In this document: positions 1 through 8,257 of the stretch, one piece after another
Layout of the letters: each line of letters begins with the position of its first letter
How positions within the stretch are numbered: the stretch's first letter is position 1
Assembly (NCBI GenBank): GCA_018829445.1
Contig: JAHJTV010000029.1
Coordinates: forward strand, 48,933-112,932
Length of the DNA stretch: 64,000 nucleotides
From: a bacterium
Lineage (GTDB): Bacteria; SAR324; XYD2-FULL-50-16
Direction: 5' to 3'
The notes under the pieces: generated by a model
Told to the model about the DNA's origin: nothing
Database searches by the model: none
What the model saw: the letters and a program-made list of their open reading frames with translations, nothing else
Translations under genes and position numbers: made by a program

Positions 1-749
1 TCAGCCAGCCCGAAAACACCGGTTCTGGGTCGTCCAAGGGGTGGTCCGAATACGGCGTCAACCTCTTCCAATGTCACACCGGAATCCTTGATTGTATTCA
101 CCATAACAGCCAGACTATGCACGCCAATTCTGTTTCCGATGAAATTAGGAGTGTCCTTACCAATTACTATTCCTTTCCCCAGGATTTTCTCGCCCCAGGC
201 TGACATCAGATCAACAATCTCTTTCTTGGTATCAACCCCCGGCACTACCTCCAGCAGTTTCATGTAACGTACGGGATTAAAGAAATGGGTGATGAGAAAG
301 TTTTCCTTGAATTGTTGACTTCTTCCTTCCGCCATGTGAGCCAGGGGAAGACCGGAAGTATTGGAAGCAATGATCATGTCAGGTGTCAGTATCTTTTCAA
401 TTCTGGAGAAAAGAGCCTGCTTGATTTTTAGATTTTCTACAATAACCTCAACAATCAAATCACAGTCTTTCAGCTTATCAAAATCATCTTCCAGGTTGCC
501 GATCTCGATGTTGGCCGGATCAACCTTTTTGTCCATAAAAGCCGCCGGTTTTGTCTTGATCAGGTTCTGCAACCCCATCTCCACAATTCTGTTTCTGGCT
601 TTGGGGTCATTTTTTTCTTCATCTTTCAGATCAAAAGGCACTATATCCAATAGCAATGTTTTAATACCGGCACTGGCACATAATGCAGCGATTCCGCCGC
701 CCATAATACCGGAGCCGATAACAGCGACTTTTTCAATCCTTTTTAGCAT
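1..749 (-). CDS. FadN-like 3-hydroxyacyl-CoA dehydrogenase (N-terminal part, runs off window)
   Basis: This is the first 249 codons of an NAD-dependent 3-hydroxyacyl-CoA dehydrogenase of beta-oxidation. The start at 749 follows a strong GGGAGG ribosome site. The N-terminus has the Rossmann fingerprint GSGIMGGG (near residue 12), then VVENLKIK, the catalytic-His region HFFNPVRYMKLLE and DTPNFIGNRIG, all typical of the family. The insertion after the first Rossmann strand (EEKNDPKARNR, KPAAFMD) matches the long two-domain dehydrogenase/enoyl-CoA hydratase proteins of about 780-800 residues (FadN type) rather than the 280-residue Hbd type. The C-terminal part is outside the window, so the hydratase half is inferred. 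The thiolase at 56377 could act in the same pathway but is far away. Confidence 0.9.
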   Translation of the reverse strand, partial: MLKRIEKVAVIGSGIMGGGIAALCASAGIKTLLLDIVPFDLKDEEKNDPKARNRIVEMGLQNLIKTKPAAFMDKKVDPANIEIGNLEDDFDKLKDCDLIVEVIVENLKIKQALFSRIEKILTPDMIIASNTSGLPLAHMAEGRSQQFKENFLITHFFNPVRYMKLLEVVPGVDTKKEIVDLMSAWGEKILGKGIVIGKDTPNFIGNRIGVHSLAVMVNTIKDSGVTLEEVDAVFGPPLGRPRTGVFGLA

Positions 750-1303
750 AATATCCTCCCTAAATGATTTTATGACTATAAAAGCAAGGCTTTTACGTTA
801 ATATGCGGACAAATAAGATATTCAATACATTTCGAGGGTTTTTCTATCACCTTGGCCGGAATCTCTTATTTTCCCTATACGAAACGCCCATCAGACGGAA
901 CGTTTCCCATGATAAACAGGCAATGTCCAATCTAAGCAACATTGACCTTCTGTCAAAGACAAACAAAAAACTCGGCTTCAGTTTCCATAAGGATTCCTTA
1001 ACCTGATCGGAATTTTCCATTTATCTGAAAAAAAAATCCATGTGGTATCAATTTTAAAAATCGAGCGAACGTCCGTTTTTCAAAATTTCCCCGTGAATTC
1101 AAAATGTTAATATGTTTTCGAATGATCAATAACAGCTATTATCTCAGAAGTGATGTTCGGTTTACAAGCCTTAATCCAATAAAAATGGAGATTAGTAGAT
1201 ATAAACGGCAAATATCGGGATCTATGGGGTAAATCCCGGGTATTGAGAATTCTTGAAAGCTTGATTTTCAAACAATGAGTCCGCTCCGAAAAGTCATTTT
1301 TTC

Positions 1304-1390
1304 TTGTCATTCCGGCCTTCGAGCCGGAATCCAGGATAATGTGCATTTAGGTAAAACCGCCTGGATCCCGGATCAAGTCCGGGATGACAA
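1304..1390. repeat. Palindromic intergenic repeat element (TTGTCATTCCGG type)
   Basis: The ends are inverted copies: TTGTCATTCCGG at the left and CCGGGATGACAA at the right, with one mismatch. Inside are GAGCCGGAATCCAGG and CCTGGATCCCGGATCAAG, which extend the symmetry. Elements of this type (TGTCATTCC...GGATGACA) are dispersed in many proteobacterial genomes as small non-coding hairpins. One copy only is visible in this window. Confidence 0.7.
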
Positions 1391-1520
1391 CCTTCGAAAA
1401 TTTTATTGCAAAAATCAGATATTCAATGTTTAGTTACCATTTTGAATATTTGAATACTTTTCGGAGTGGACTCAACAATTAAAAGGACAAATCAAAGCTC
1501 ATACTGTATTTGGTATGACG

Positions 1521-1534
1521 TGTCATATATGACA
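1521..1534. promoter_or_regulatory. Candidate activator site 1 (UAS) for the Mo-oxidoreductase operon
   Basis: Perfect 14-bp palindrome TGTCATATATGACA, about 75-90 bp upstream of the -24 element at 1609. The TGT-N8-ACA shape resembles enhancer sites of Fis-type sigma-54 activators. A near-copy lies at 1544 and another precedes the activator gene at 9868. Confidence 0.7.
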
Positions 1535-1543
1535 GGGTTGAGA

Positions 1544-1557
1544 TGTCGTATATGACA
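1544..1557. promoter_or_regulatory. Candidate activator site 2 (UAS)
   Basis: TGTCGTATATGACA, one base from the perfect palindrome at 1521. The two sites are 23 bp apart start to start, close to two helical turns, which fits cooperative binding on one face of DNA. Confidence 0.68.
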
Positions 1558-1608
1558 GCCTATCTCATTCTAGTTTTATATCTTATTGATATTTTTTGCC
1601 ATATTTCA

Positions 1609-1624
1609 TGGCACAATCCTCGCA
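1609..1624 (+). promoter_or_regulatory. Sigma-54 (-24/-12) promoter of the Mo-oxidoreductase operon
   Basis: TGGCACAATCCTCGCA matches the sigma-54 consensus TGGCAC-N5-TTGCW with one mismatch (TCGC for TTGC). The invariant GG and GC are exactly 10 bases apart. The expected start of transcription is near 1635, giving a leader of about 165 nt before the GTG at 1800. The upstream palindromes and the neighbouring sigma-54 activator support the call. Confidence 0.75.
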
Positions 1625-1799
1625 AAATTGACCTCATCCGAATTCAGATATTCTGGCAACCATGGACTGAAATGAATTAGTGCTATGAGAAAGGTACAGC
1701 CAAGCTGATAATCATTTAGCATCTTGGTCATTACTTACACAAGAACCGGATATCTGTATTTTATCGATTCGAATTAACAACTACTTCGAGGAGGCGTAA

Positions 1800-4370
1800 G
1801 TGGAAAACTGGTTGAACCGGCGGGACTTTTTAAAAATGTCCGCTTTTGCAGGCGCTGCCACGGCTATTGGGATGCCCTGTGAAGCTTTTGCAGGGCTTGT
1901 AAAAAAATCACCGGGGGATGCCGGTGATTCTTTTAAAACGATTAAATCGGCTTGTCGGCAATGTTATGGTCGTTGCGGTATTCTGGCAGAGGTAAAAAAC
2001 GGCCGGGTCACCAAAATTCAAGGTGATCCTGATGTGTTCAGTGAAGGAACCCTTTGCGGTCGTGCCTATAATATCCCGCAGATGATGTATAATCCCCTGC
2101 GGATTACCTACCCGATGAAAAGAATGGGGGAGCGTGGTGAAGGCAAGTGGCAGCGTATTACCTGGGAAGAAGCCATGAGTACCATAACAGAGAAGTTCAC
2201 GGAAATACAGAAGAAGTACGGCGGACATACGATTATACACCAGTATGGAACAGGCCGGGACATGTACAACTACCAGGCTATCAACAGGCTGTTCAAAGAG
2301 ATGGGAAGTACATCCACCTTTGGCGTTGGTAACCTTTGCTGGGTAGGATCATATTTAACTTCTCAGAGAATATATGGAGATGAGACCCAATACACGGGGT
2401 GGGATGGACAAAACACAAAATGTATTATTCTCTGGTCCCGGCAGGAGCGCTCCCGTGGTTATTATGATTGGCTTGTCATCAAACGAGCCCAGGAACGAGG
2501 TGTGAAGGTGATTGCCGTCGACCCCCGTTATACATGCACAGCTTCCAAGGCAGATGTCTGGCTTCCCATTCGTCCCGGTAGTGATATGGCCATGGTGCTC
2601 ACTTTTATCAATGCCATCATCCAGGAAAAACAATATGACAAGGAGTTTGTCGAACAGTGGACCAACGGTCCTTTTCTCGTCAAAACCGATGGTTTTTTAT
2701 TACGTGAAAGCGATTTGAAGCCTGCCGGGAGTGAGGATCGATTTGCCGCCTGGGATGAAAATAGCAAAAAAGTTGTCTTCTGGGATGGAAAAGCTTTGCG
2801 ATGGATTGGAGGACAAAACATTAAACCGGCGCTGGAAGGCTCATACCTGGTTCAAGGAAAACGCTATCAAACCTCGTTTCAAATGTTTGCCGACAGTATT
2901 TCGGAATGGACTTATGAAAAAGCCGCTGAGGTAACCTGGGTTCCCATCGAACGCATTAAGGAAGCCGCACGTCTATATATTGATAACAGTCCCGGTGCCA
3001 GTTTTTGCCGAGGACAAAAAGTTGAATTCAGCGTTAATACCAGCGGGATTTCCCATGCTTTTACAATCATGATGGCACTTGCCGGTAACTTTGATGTTCC
3101 GGGAGGTCAAAACTGCGGCAGAGAACCGGCAACCTTTCGAAATTCACATTTCTTTGATTTTGAAAAGATCGCCCCTCATGGAGAATTGCGAAAACACGTT
3201 GAAAAGAATATTGACGATTACAGCGTGTGTCCGGGAACCCAGAAAATCATGGGAAATATGGGCGGCTATGGGGCTGCAACAACACATGCCATCATAACGG
3301 GAAAACCGTTTCAGCCACGTGCTTATTGGGGGCAAACCTCTGAACCCATCATCGGTGTGGAAGACAGCTATGAAGTTTTGGAGGCATTCAAAAAACTTGA
3401 CTTTGTAGTGCAGGTAGATCTTTATATGTCACCTACCGGTGAAATGGCGGATATTTTTCTGCCGGCCGCCCATGGACAGGAAGTGGACCGTATTGAGTGG
3501 GCGCATTCCGGTCATGGTTGGCCGGCCAGTCATACTGCCCAGATTAGGCAACCTTTATCCAAGCCACCGGGTGAGTGTCGTGACGACATCGATATCTGCT
3601 TTGATTTGGCCAAACGGATGGGAATCAATATGGGTTGGAAGGATAAGTATCATTTCTTCAATTTTGTTCTGCAACCAACCGGGTTGAATTTTGAACAGTT
3701 TCGTAAAAAGAAGTTCATTGTCAGAGAGCAGACCTTTCACAAATACAAGAGAGGTTTGATGCGGTTTGACCATAGACCGGGATTCCAGACACCCAACGGG
3801 AAATTCAATCTCTACTCGGAGGATCTGAAAAATTTCGGTTGGGGTGCCCTTCCGCGTTACATAGAACCTCCGGAATCACCATATAGTGCTCCTGAGCTGG
3901 CAAAGGATTTTCCATATATTCTGATCACCGGGGGACGCTCCCATGCCTATTTTCACTGCGAATACCGCCAATCTCCCTGGATGCGCGAAATCCACACCTA
4001 CCCCACTGTGGATATTAACCCCGAAGTTGCTGAGAAACATGGCATCAAAAACGGCGACTGGGTTAATATCCGCACCAAATACGGCAAGTGTAAACAGAGG
4101 GCCAATGTCACCAACGGGACAAGCCCACGGATCATTCATGCTGAACACGACTGGTGGTTTCCGGAACGTGATGCAACTGACGGATTGCATGGAGCCTTTG
4201 ATTCCAATTGCAACACCATGCTGAGTAATGACGGAATGCATGATCCGGCAATCGGCACCAATAATTTTGGGGGGATGTGCACCATATCAAAGGCTTTGGA
4301 TGGGCCACCCAAGAACAGTTATTTTACGGCAAAAGAATTAAAAGCTCTTTTACCAAAAGGAGGGAATTAA
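1800..4370 (+). CDS. Molybdopterin oxidoreductase catalytic subunit, DMSO reductase family (DmsA/PsrA-like)
   Basis: An 856-residue periplasmic Mo- or W-bis(pyranopterin guanine dinucleotide) enzyme. It begins with GTG behind GAGGAGG. The N-terminus has a Tat signal (RRDFLK at 7-12, hydrophobic stretch to about residue 30). A [4Fe-4S] site is formed by C52, C55, C59 and C86 (C-x2-C-x3-C-x26-C). GVGNLCW places Cys180 as the likely metal ligand, which favours PsrA/PhsA-like over serine-ligated DmsA-like chemistry. The C-terminal molybdopterin dinucleotide-binding domain includes ITGGRSHAYFH, AEHDWWFPE and NNFGGM. It is the first gene of an operon with a ferredoxin and a DmsC-like anchor, so it probably works as a three-subunit membrane-bound reductase (or oxidase) coupled to quinones. 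The substrate cannot be told from sequence; sulfur, selenium, arsenic or N/S-oxide substrates are possible. Confidence 0.93.
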   Translation: MENWLNRRDFLKMSAFAGAATAIGMPCEAFAGLVKKSPGDAGDSFKTIKSACRQCYGRCGILAEVKNGRVTKIQGDPDVFSEGTLCGRAYNIPQMMYNPLRITYPMKRMGERGEGKWQRITWEEAMSTITEKFTEIQKKYGGHTIIHQYGTGRDMYNYQAINRLFKEMGSTSTFGVGNLCWVGSYLTSQRIYGDETQYTGWDGQNTKCIILWSRQERSRGYYDWLVIKRAQERGVKVIAVDPRYTCTASKADVWLPIRPGSDMAMVLTFINAIIQEKQYDKEFVEQWTNGPFLVKTDGFLLRESDLKPAGSEDRFAAWDENSKKVVFWDGKALRWIGGQNIKPALEGSYLVQGKRYQTSFQMFADSISEWTYEKAAEVTWVPIERIKEAARLYIDNSPGASFCRGQKVEFSVNTSGISHAFTIMMALAGNFDVPGGQNCGREPATFRNSHFFDFEKIAPHGELRKHVEKNIDDYSVCPGTQKIMGNMGGYGAATTHAIITGKPFQPRAYWGQTSEPIIGVEDSYEVLEAFKKLDFVVQVDLYMSPTGEMADIFLPAAHGQEVDRIEWAHSGHGWPASHTAQIRQPLSKPPGECRDDIDICFDLAKRMGINMGWKDKYHFFNFVLQPTGLNFEQFRKKKFIVREQTFHKYKRGLMRFDHRPGFQTPNGKFNLYSEDLKNFGWGALPRYIEPPESPYSAPELAKDFPYILITGGRSHAYFHCEYRQSPWMREIHTYPTVDINPEVAEKHGIKNGDWVNIRTKYGKCKQRANVTNGTSPRIIHAEHDWWFPERDATDGLHGAFDSNCNTMLSNDGMHDPAIGTNNFGGMCTISKALDGPPKNSYFTAKELKALLPKGGN

Positions 4371-4372
4371 CT

Positions 4373-4939
4373 ATGTCTCGAAAAATAATAATTATGGATG
4401 TAGACAACTGCATCGGTTGTCATTCGTGTGCTGTTGTCTGTAAGCAGGAGAACAATGTCGGACTCGGGACATTCTGGAACAAGGTTATAACGGTTGGACC
4501 CTTCGGTACCTACCCTGATCTGGAGCAGTATTTTCTGCCGGTATTGTGTCAGCATTGTGATAATCCCAAATGTGTTGAAGCGTGCCCAACCGGGGCTTCC
4601 TATAAAAGGGAAGATGGTATTGTTCTGGTGGATCACGAAAAATGTGTAGGATGCCGTTATTGTATCATGGCATGCCCCTATGGCGTTCGCGACTATTCAG
4701 AGGACAAGGGTGTAATCGAGAAATGTACGATGTGCGCACACCTGGTAGACAATGATGATGTCCCTGCCTGTGTATTCCACTGTCCAGGAAAAGCTCGCGT
4801 TTTCGGTGATCTGGAAGATCCCGATTCCGCACCATCCAGACTCGTTAAAAAGGCCGGGAAAGATCTTCATTACTTATCAGACATTGGTAACAAACCCGGC
4901 ATGGGCTATGTTCTGAAAAAATTCAAATGGAGGGAATAA
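4373..4939 (+). CDS. Four-cluster ferredoxin electron-transfer subunit (DmsB/PsrB/NrfC-like)
   Basis: A 188-residue iron-sulfur subunit carrying electrons between the membrane anchor and the Mo subunit. The ATG at 4373 is 2 nt after the previous stop and follows AAAGGAGGG; an upstream in-frame extension is not needed. Sixteen cysteines fall in four groups: CIGCHSCAVVC, CQHCDNPKCVEACP, CVGCRYCIMACP and CTMCAHLVD...CVFHCP, the usual pattern for four [4Fe-4S] clusters. There is no signal peptide, so export would be by hitch-hiking on the Tat signal of the catalytic subunit, as known for DmsAB-type complexes. Confidence 0.93.
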   Translation: MSRKIIIMDVDNCIGCHSCAVVCKQENNVGLGTFWNKVITVGPFGTYPDLEQYFLPVLCQHCDNPKCVEACPTGASYKREDGIVLVDHEKCVGCRYCIMACPYGVRDYSEDKGVIEKCTMCAHLVDNDDVPACVFHCPGKARVFGDLEDPDSAPSRLVKKAGKDLHYLSDIGNKPGMGYVLKKFKWRE

Positions 4940-4940
4940 T

Positions 4941-5795
4941 ATGGATATTCAATGGGAATTGCTGTTTTTCAGCCTTTTTGTCGCCCTGGGAATGGGCGGA
5001 TTTGCATTTGTTGCAATCACTGAAGTGAATGGAAAACTCCAATCCATTCGCCTGCCCGGAGCTGTTTCCAGTCTTTTCTTTTTGGGTCTGGGAGGGATGT
5101 TCAGTTTCTTTCATTTAGGACATCCGGAACGGATATTTCATATGCTGGGTAATATGGAATCTGGCATATCACAGGAATTCTTATCTTCGGGATTTGCAGG
5201 AAGCATGGTTGCTCTATACACAGTCTTATTATTAAAAAAAGACAGCTCCCCCAAATGGCGAAAGGGCATAGCCATCATCGGGTTTATAGCTGCGATTGTT
5301 GTGGTCTTATCCACGGGAAAGATCTATCTCCAAGGCGCCCGTCCTGCATGGAACACAATAATTATTCCTTTGATGTACTTAGCGTCTGCCGGACCTCTTG
5401 GACTGTTTTTGATGTACACCTGGGCTTCATTGAAATCAGATGATCTCCCTCTCCTAAAGATGATCAATAAGATTACTTTTTATAGTCAGATCGCTTTTAT
5501 GGCAACAATCATCATGTATTTATTGTACCTTGGTTTTGCCCCTTTTCCCGACCCCAGTCGGTCATCATTGCGTTTGCTGACAGGAGATCTGGCTCCGGCA
5601 TTCTGGTTGCTGGTAGTCGGTATAGGGTTGATGCTTCCGATGGGAATAACCGCCAAAGTGACCTTCTCCGATAACAAGCACATTTCTGCCCTACTTCCCT
5701 TTTTCGGACTGATTTGTACAATTGTCGGAGCCGGTACAATAAGGGCTCTCATGTATCTTCTGGGAAGCAGTGTTCACCAATACATCACCGGATAG
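4941..5795 (+). CDS. DmsC-like membrane anchor subunit
   Basis: A 284-residue polytopic membrane protein with about eight hydrophobic segments, starting one base after the ferredoxin stop with GGAGGG just before. The motif HLGHPERIFHML followed by a SQEF segment matches the DMSO reductase anchor subunit (DmsC) family, in which the corresponding His/Arg region is near the quinol site. The same fold family includes NrfD/PsrC anchors. Gene order A-B-C is that of dmsABC. It is expected to take electrons from, or give them to, the quinone pool and pass them through the ferredoxin. Confidence 0.88.
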   Translation: MDIQWELLFFSLFVALGMGGFAFVAITEVNGKLQSIRLPGAVSSLFFLGLGGMFSFFHLGHPERIFHMLGNMESGISQEFLSSGFAGSMVALYTVLLLKKDSSPKWRKGIAIIGFIAAIVVVLSTGKIYLQGARPAWNTIIIPLMYLASAGPLGLFLMYTWASLKSDDLPLLKMINKITFYSQIAFMATIIMYLLYLGFAPFPDPSRSSLRLLTGDLAPAFWLLVVGIGLMLPMGITAKVTFSDNKHISALLPFFGLICTIVGAGTIRALMYLLGSSVHQYITG

Positions 5796-5885
5796 GTGTC
5801 ACGAAAAGTTAGAAATCACACTGTGAACAGATTGTGTTGCAAATCAGGAGTAACGTGTTTCAACGTGTTGTGACTTACTCAACAT

Positions 5886-5913
5886 AAAAAAGATCCAATC
5901 ATGGATCTTTTTT
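5886..5913 (+). terminator. Perfect hairpin with A/T tails between anchor gene and chaperone gene
   Basis: A 12-bp perfect inverted repeat, AAAAAAGATCCA / TGGATCTTTTTT, with a 4-base loop ATCA. The right arm ends in six T residues, so it has the form of a Rho-independent (bidirectional) terminator. It lies about 90 bp after the anchor stop. It overlaps the in-frame ATG at 5901, which argues that translation of the chaperone starts downstream at 5946. It may lower expression of the distal genes relative to the three structural subunits. Confidence 0.6.
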
Positions 5914-5945
5914 CAGATGGCACATACCTTAACGAGATCAGAGGA

Positions 5946-6668
5946 ATGACGACATTTAAACGAAATGAAACAGCACAGCTTATTTCCAACTACGGAAAGC
6001 TGTTTCAGTATCTTGGCCGACTATATCGCAAGGAAATCGATGAAGATCAATTGAAACACCTGTGTTCCCTTGAGTTCGCGCAAGATATGGGTGAACCCAA
6101 TATGGAAAAAGGAAGTCTGATTTTACACAACTTCTTTAAAAACGTAAAGGAAGACACCATTTCAACTCTGTCTGTTGATTTTGCCCGTGTTTTTTTAGGG
6201 GCTGGCCCTAAACCGGAATTTGCTGCAGTTCCCCATGAATCAGTCTTCACAAATCCAAAAGGACTGATGATGCAGGAAGCCAAAGACGAGATGACAATGC
6301 TCCTGAACGACGAACAACTGCAACTTGAATTCGGGAACCCAGAACCGGAAGATCATATCTCCAGTGAATTCGATTATCTGCATCATCTTTGTGAAAAAGC
6401 TTCCAATGGCTTTCGAATTGGTGATAATCAAATGATAAGCACCTATCTAAGCAAAATAAAAACATTTTTTAATCATCATTTATTAAATTGGGTTCCCTGT
6501 TTTTGCGATCGTGTTATTGTCGGAGCAGCAACTGACTTTTACAAGGGATTGGGATTGTTAACAAAAGGGTTCCTTACAGCCAGTTATCATCTGATCCTTG
6601 AAATAGAAAGAGATCTGTTTTTGGAAACGGATATGGTTCTGGCTGTTGGAGAATCGGAGGTAGCATGA
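5946..6668 (+). CDS. TorD/DmsD-family molybdoenzyme maturation chaperone
   Basis: A 240-residue all-helical protein of the TorD/DmsD/NarJ chaperone family, which binds the Tat signal and apo-form of the Mo subunit in the cytoplasm before cofactor insertion. The family-like centre is DFARVFLGAG with PHESVFTNPKG (about residues 85-105), then EPEDHISSEFDYLHHLCEKA, the E-P-E/D-H region typical of TorD. The start at 5946 is chosen because the ATG 15 codons upstream sits inside a terminator hairpin; a GAGGA abuts this start, so it is not certain. The stop overlaps the next start (ATGA), showing translational coupling. Confidence 0.82.
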   Translation: MTTFKRNETAQLISNYGKLFQYLGRLYRKEIDEDQLKHLCSLEFAQDMGEPNMEKGSLILHNFFKNVKEDTISTLSVDFARVFLGAGPKPEFAAVPHESVFTNPKGLMMQEAKDEMTMLLNDEQLQLEFGNPEPEDHISSEFDYLHHLCEKASNGFRIGDNQMISTYLSKIKTFFNHHLLNWVPCFCDRVIVGAATDFYKGLGLLTKGFLTASYHLILEIERDLFLETDMVLAVGESEVA

Positions 6669-7267
6669 GCCATAACACCGGATTACATCGAAGACGGTTT
6701 ATTCGCATCGCCAGCCTCTCGGTGTTCAGTCTGTTGACTGGAGGGGCTTTGCAGATTACCGAAAAAAACAGAACATTTTTAAGACCACCCGGCTCCCTAA
6801 ATGAATCAACTTTTTTGTCTCGATGCATAAAGTGCCAACGTTGTCTTCAGGTTTGTCCATCGAGGGTGATCGTCCCCATTTCGCTTAATGACAGTATCCG
6901 CAGTGTCAGCACACCGACTCTCAATTTCAAGCACGGGTATTGTGATCTTTGCATGGAATGTATGTCGGTTTGTCCCACTGGAGCTATTCAGCCGATGAAC
7001 AAAGAGGATATCAAGCTGGGAAATGCAGTTGTGATAAAAGAGGCTTGCATCGCCTGGGATTGGGGAGGTTGTACAAAATGTGCAGCTGAATGTCCTGAGA
7101 ATGCCATTCAGCTGGACAATGAAAAAAGACCCGTCATTGATCAAAACAAGTGTAACGGTTGCGGACTCTGTGAGTTCATTTGCCCGAGTTCATCTTTACG
7201 AGCTTACAATGCTAATATCAAATCCAAAGGCATTGTTGTTCAACCGCTGAATCATCGTTCCGCATAA
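6665..7267 (+). CDS. NapG-like Tat-exported ferredoxin
   Basis: A 200-residue iron-sulfur protein with an N-terminal twin-arginine signal (HRRRFIRIAS at 8-17) and four cysteine groups: CIKCQRCLQVCP, CDLCMECMSVCP, CTKCAAECP with an upstream Cys, and CNGCGLCEFICP. This is the layout of NapG/MauM-type ferredoxins. In Nap systems NapG works with NapH to form a quinol dehydrogenase that feeds periplasmic reductases. It overlaps the chaperone gene by 4 bases. A NapGH pair beside a complete DmsABC-like set is an unusual combination and suggests a second electron route to, or from, the same Mo enzyme. Confidence 0.87.
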   Translation: MSHNTGLHRRRFIRIASLSVFSLLTGGALQITEKNRTFLRPPGSLNESTFLSRCIKCQRCLQVCPSRVIVPISLNDSIRSVSTPTLNFKHGYCDLCMECMSVCPTGAIQPMNKEDIKLGNAVVIKEACIAWDWGGCTKCAAECPENAIQLDNEKRPVIDQNKCNGCGLCEFICPSSSLRAYNANIKSKGIVVQPLNHRSA

Positions 7268-7299
7268 GTCATTCCCACATAAAAACCAGAGATAAACTA

Positions 7300-8196
7300 A
7301 TGAGAAAAAAAATCTTCACACTGGGACGGATTCGCATAGCCGTTGCTGCCATACTGGTTTTAGGGGTGACCTATACCGGAACGAAGTATCAGCTTGATTG
7401 GGGAACACTGTGTTCTTACTGCCCCGTTGGATTGTTGCAGGTGATGCTGGCTGCCAAGACCTTGGCTATTTCGAAAACACTGTTTTTATCGATCCCAATT
7501 TTAATTTTCGCTCTTTTTTTGGGGCGTCTTTTTTGTGCCTGGGGATGCCCGGTAACACTGACACGAGACACACTCAATCAGAAAAGCCACAGTGGGGAGA
7601 GAAAAAAAAGTAGCGGAACACTGCAAAACATTGACGATTATTCACCAGTTGTTAAAAAGGGAAAAGGTCTGTCTCAATACACAACATACTGTGTTTTCGT
7701 ATTGACACTGATTTTATCTTTTTCCCTGGGATTCCCCGTCTTCTGTCTGATTTGTCCCATCGGACTGTTTTTCGGTTTCTGTTTTTCGCTTTGGAAACTG
7801 TCGACGCTTTATCAACCTGGATGGGAGTTGATTATCTTTCCGAGCATACTCTTTGTTGAGCTGTTTTTATTCCGGTCCTGGTGCAGCAGCATATGTCCAG
7901 TAGGATTGATTTTTAAGCTGACCGGTGCACTGGGAAGGACTTTTGGAGTTGCCCTAAGGCCGATTGTTAAATCAGACTCCTGTCTTTCGCAATTGGGAAG
8001 TAATTGTAAAATTTGCAGCAAAGTATGTCCCGAACAGATCGATCTGCAAAAACCGGAACCCAAGCTTTTGGATGATTGCACACTGTGTCTGGAGTGTTAT
8101 ACGAAATGCGGCAAAGACGCCATAACCATTAAACCGGAACTGTTCAGGAAGAAACATCAATTGGAATCGGGAACTGCAAAGGAGCTAAAAAACTAA
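7300..8196 (+). CDS. NapH-like membrane ferredoxin (quinol dehydrogenase membrane component)
   Basis: A 298-residue membrane protein with about four to five hydrophobic segments and a C-terminal cytoplasmic ferredoxin domain. Features are CSYCPVG, CAWGCP, CLICPIG and CSSICPVG (the CX3CP-type motifs of NapH) and two clusters near the end, CKICSKVCP and CTLCLECYTKC. It is the last gene of the plus-strand operon, 32 bp after the NapG-like gene. The known role of NapH is quinol oxidation with transfer to NapG. The downstream activator gene converges, with only 61 bp between stops. Confidence 0.87.
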   Translation: MRKKIFTLGRIRIAVAAILVLGVTYTGTKYQLDWGTLCSYCPVGLLQVMLAAKTLAISKTLFLSIPILIFALFLGRLFCAWGCPVTLTRDTLNQKSHSGERKKSSGTLQNIDDYSPVVKKGKGLSQYTTYCVFVLTLILSFSLGFPVFCLICPIGLFFGFCFSLWKLSTLYQPGWELIIFPSILFVELFLFRSWCSSICPVGLIFKLTGALGRTFGVALRPIVKSDSCLSQLGSNCKICSKVCPEQIDLQKPEPKLLDDCTLCLECYTKCGKDAITIKPELFRKKHQLESGTAKELKN

Positions 8197-8257
8197 AACT
8201 TTCATACATCCGGTCTGCACTATTCACCGAAAACTAATGCTTTTTGAGAAGAGTGTT

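Larger units (their letters stand above)
750..1799. other. Long intergenic region between fadN-like gene and Mo-oxidoreductase operon
   Basis: About 1 kb without a convincing gene. The right half carries the control region of the oxidoreductase operon (two palindromes and a sigma-54 promoter, listed separately). The middle has an 87-bp palindromic repeat. A short GCGAACGTCCGTTT stretch at 1065-1078 resembles TetR-type fatty-acid operators and could serve the leftward fadN-like gene, but this is weak. Small open frames at 803-1006 and 1107-1346 lack ribosome sites and family features. Confidence 0.5.

Noticed and set aside
803..1006. 67-codon plus-strand open frame
   Set aside because: No ribosome site, no family features, in an intergenic region rich in short palindromes.
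1107..1346. 79-codon minus-strand open frame
   Set aside because: Its N-terminal part is made by the palindromic repeat at 1304-1390; no coding character.
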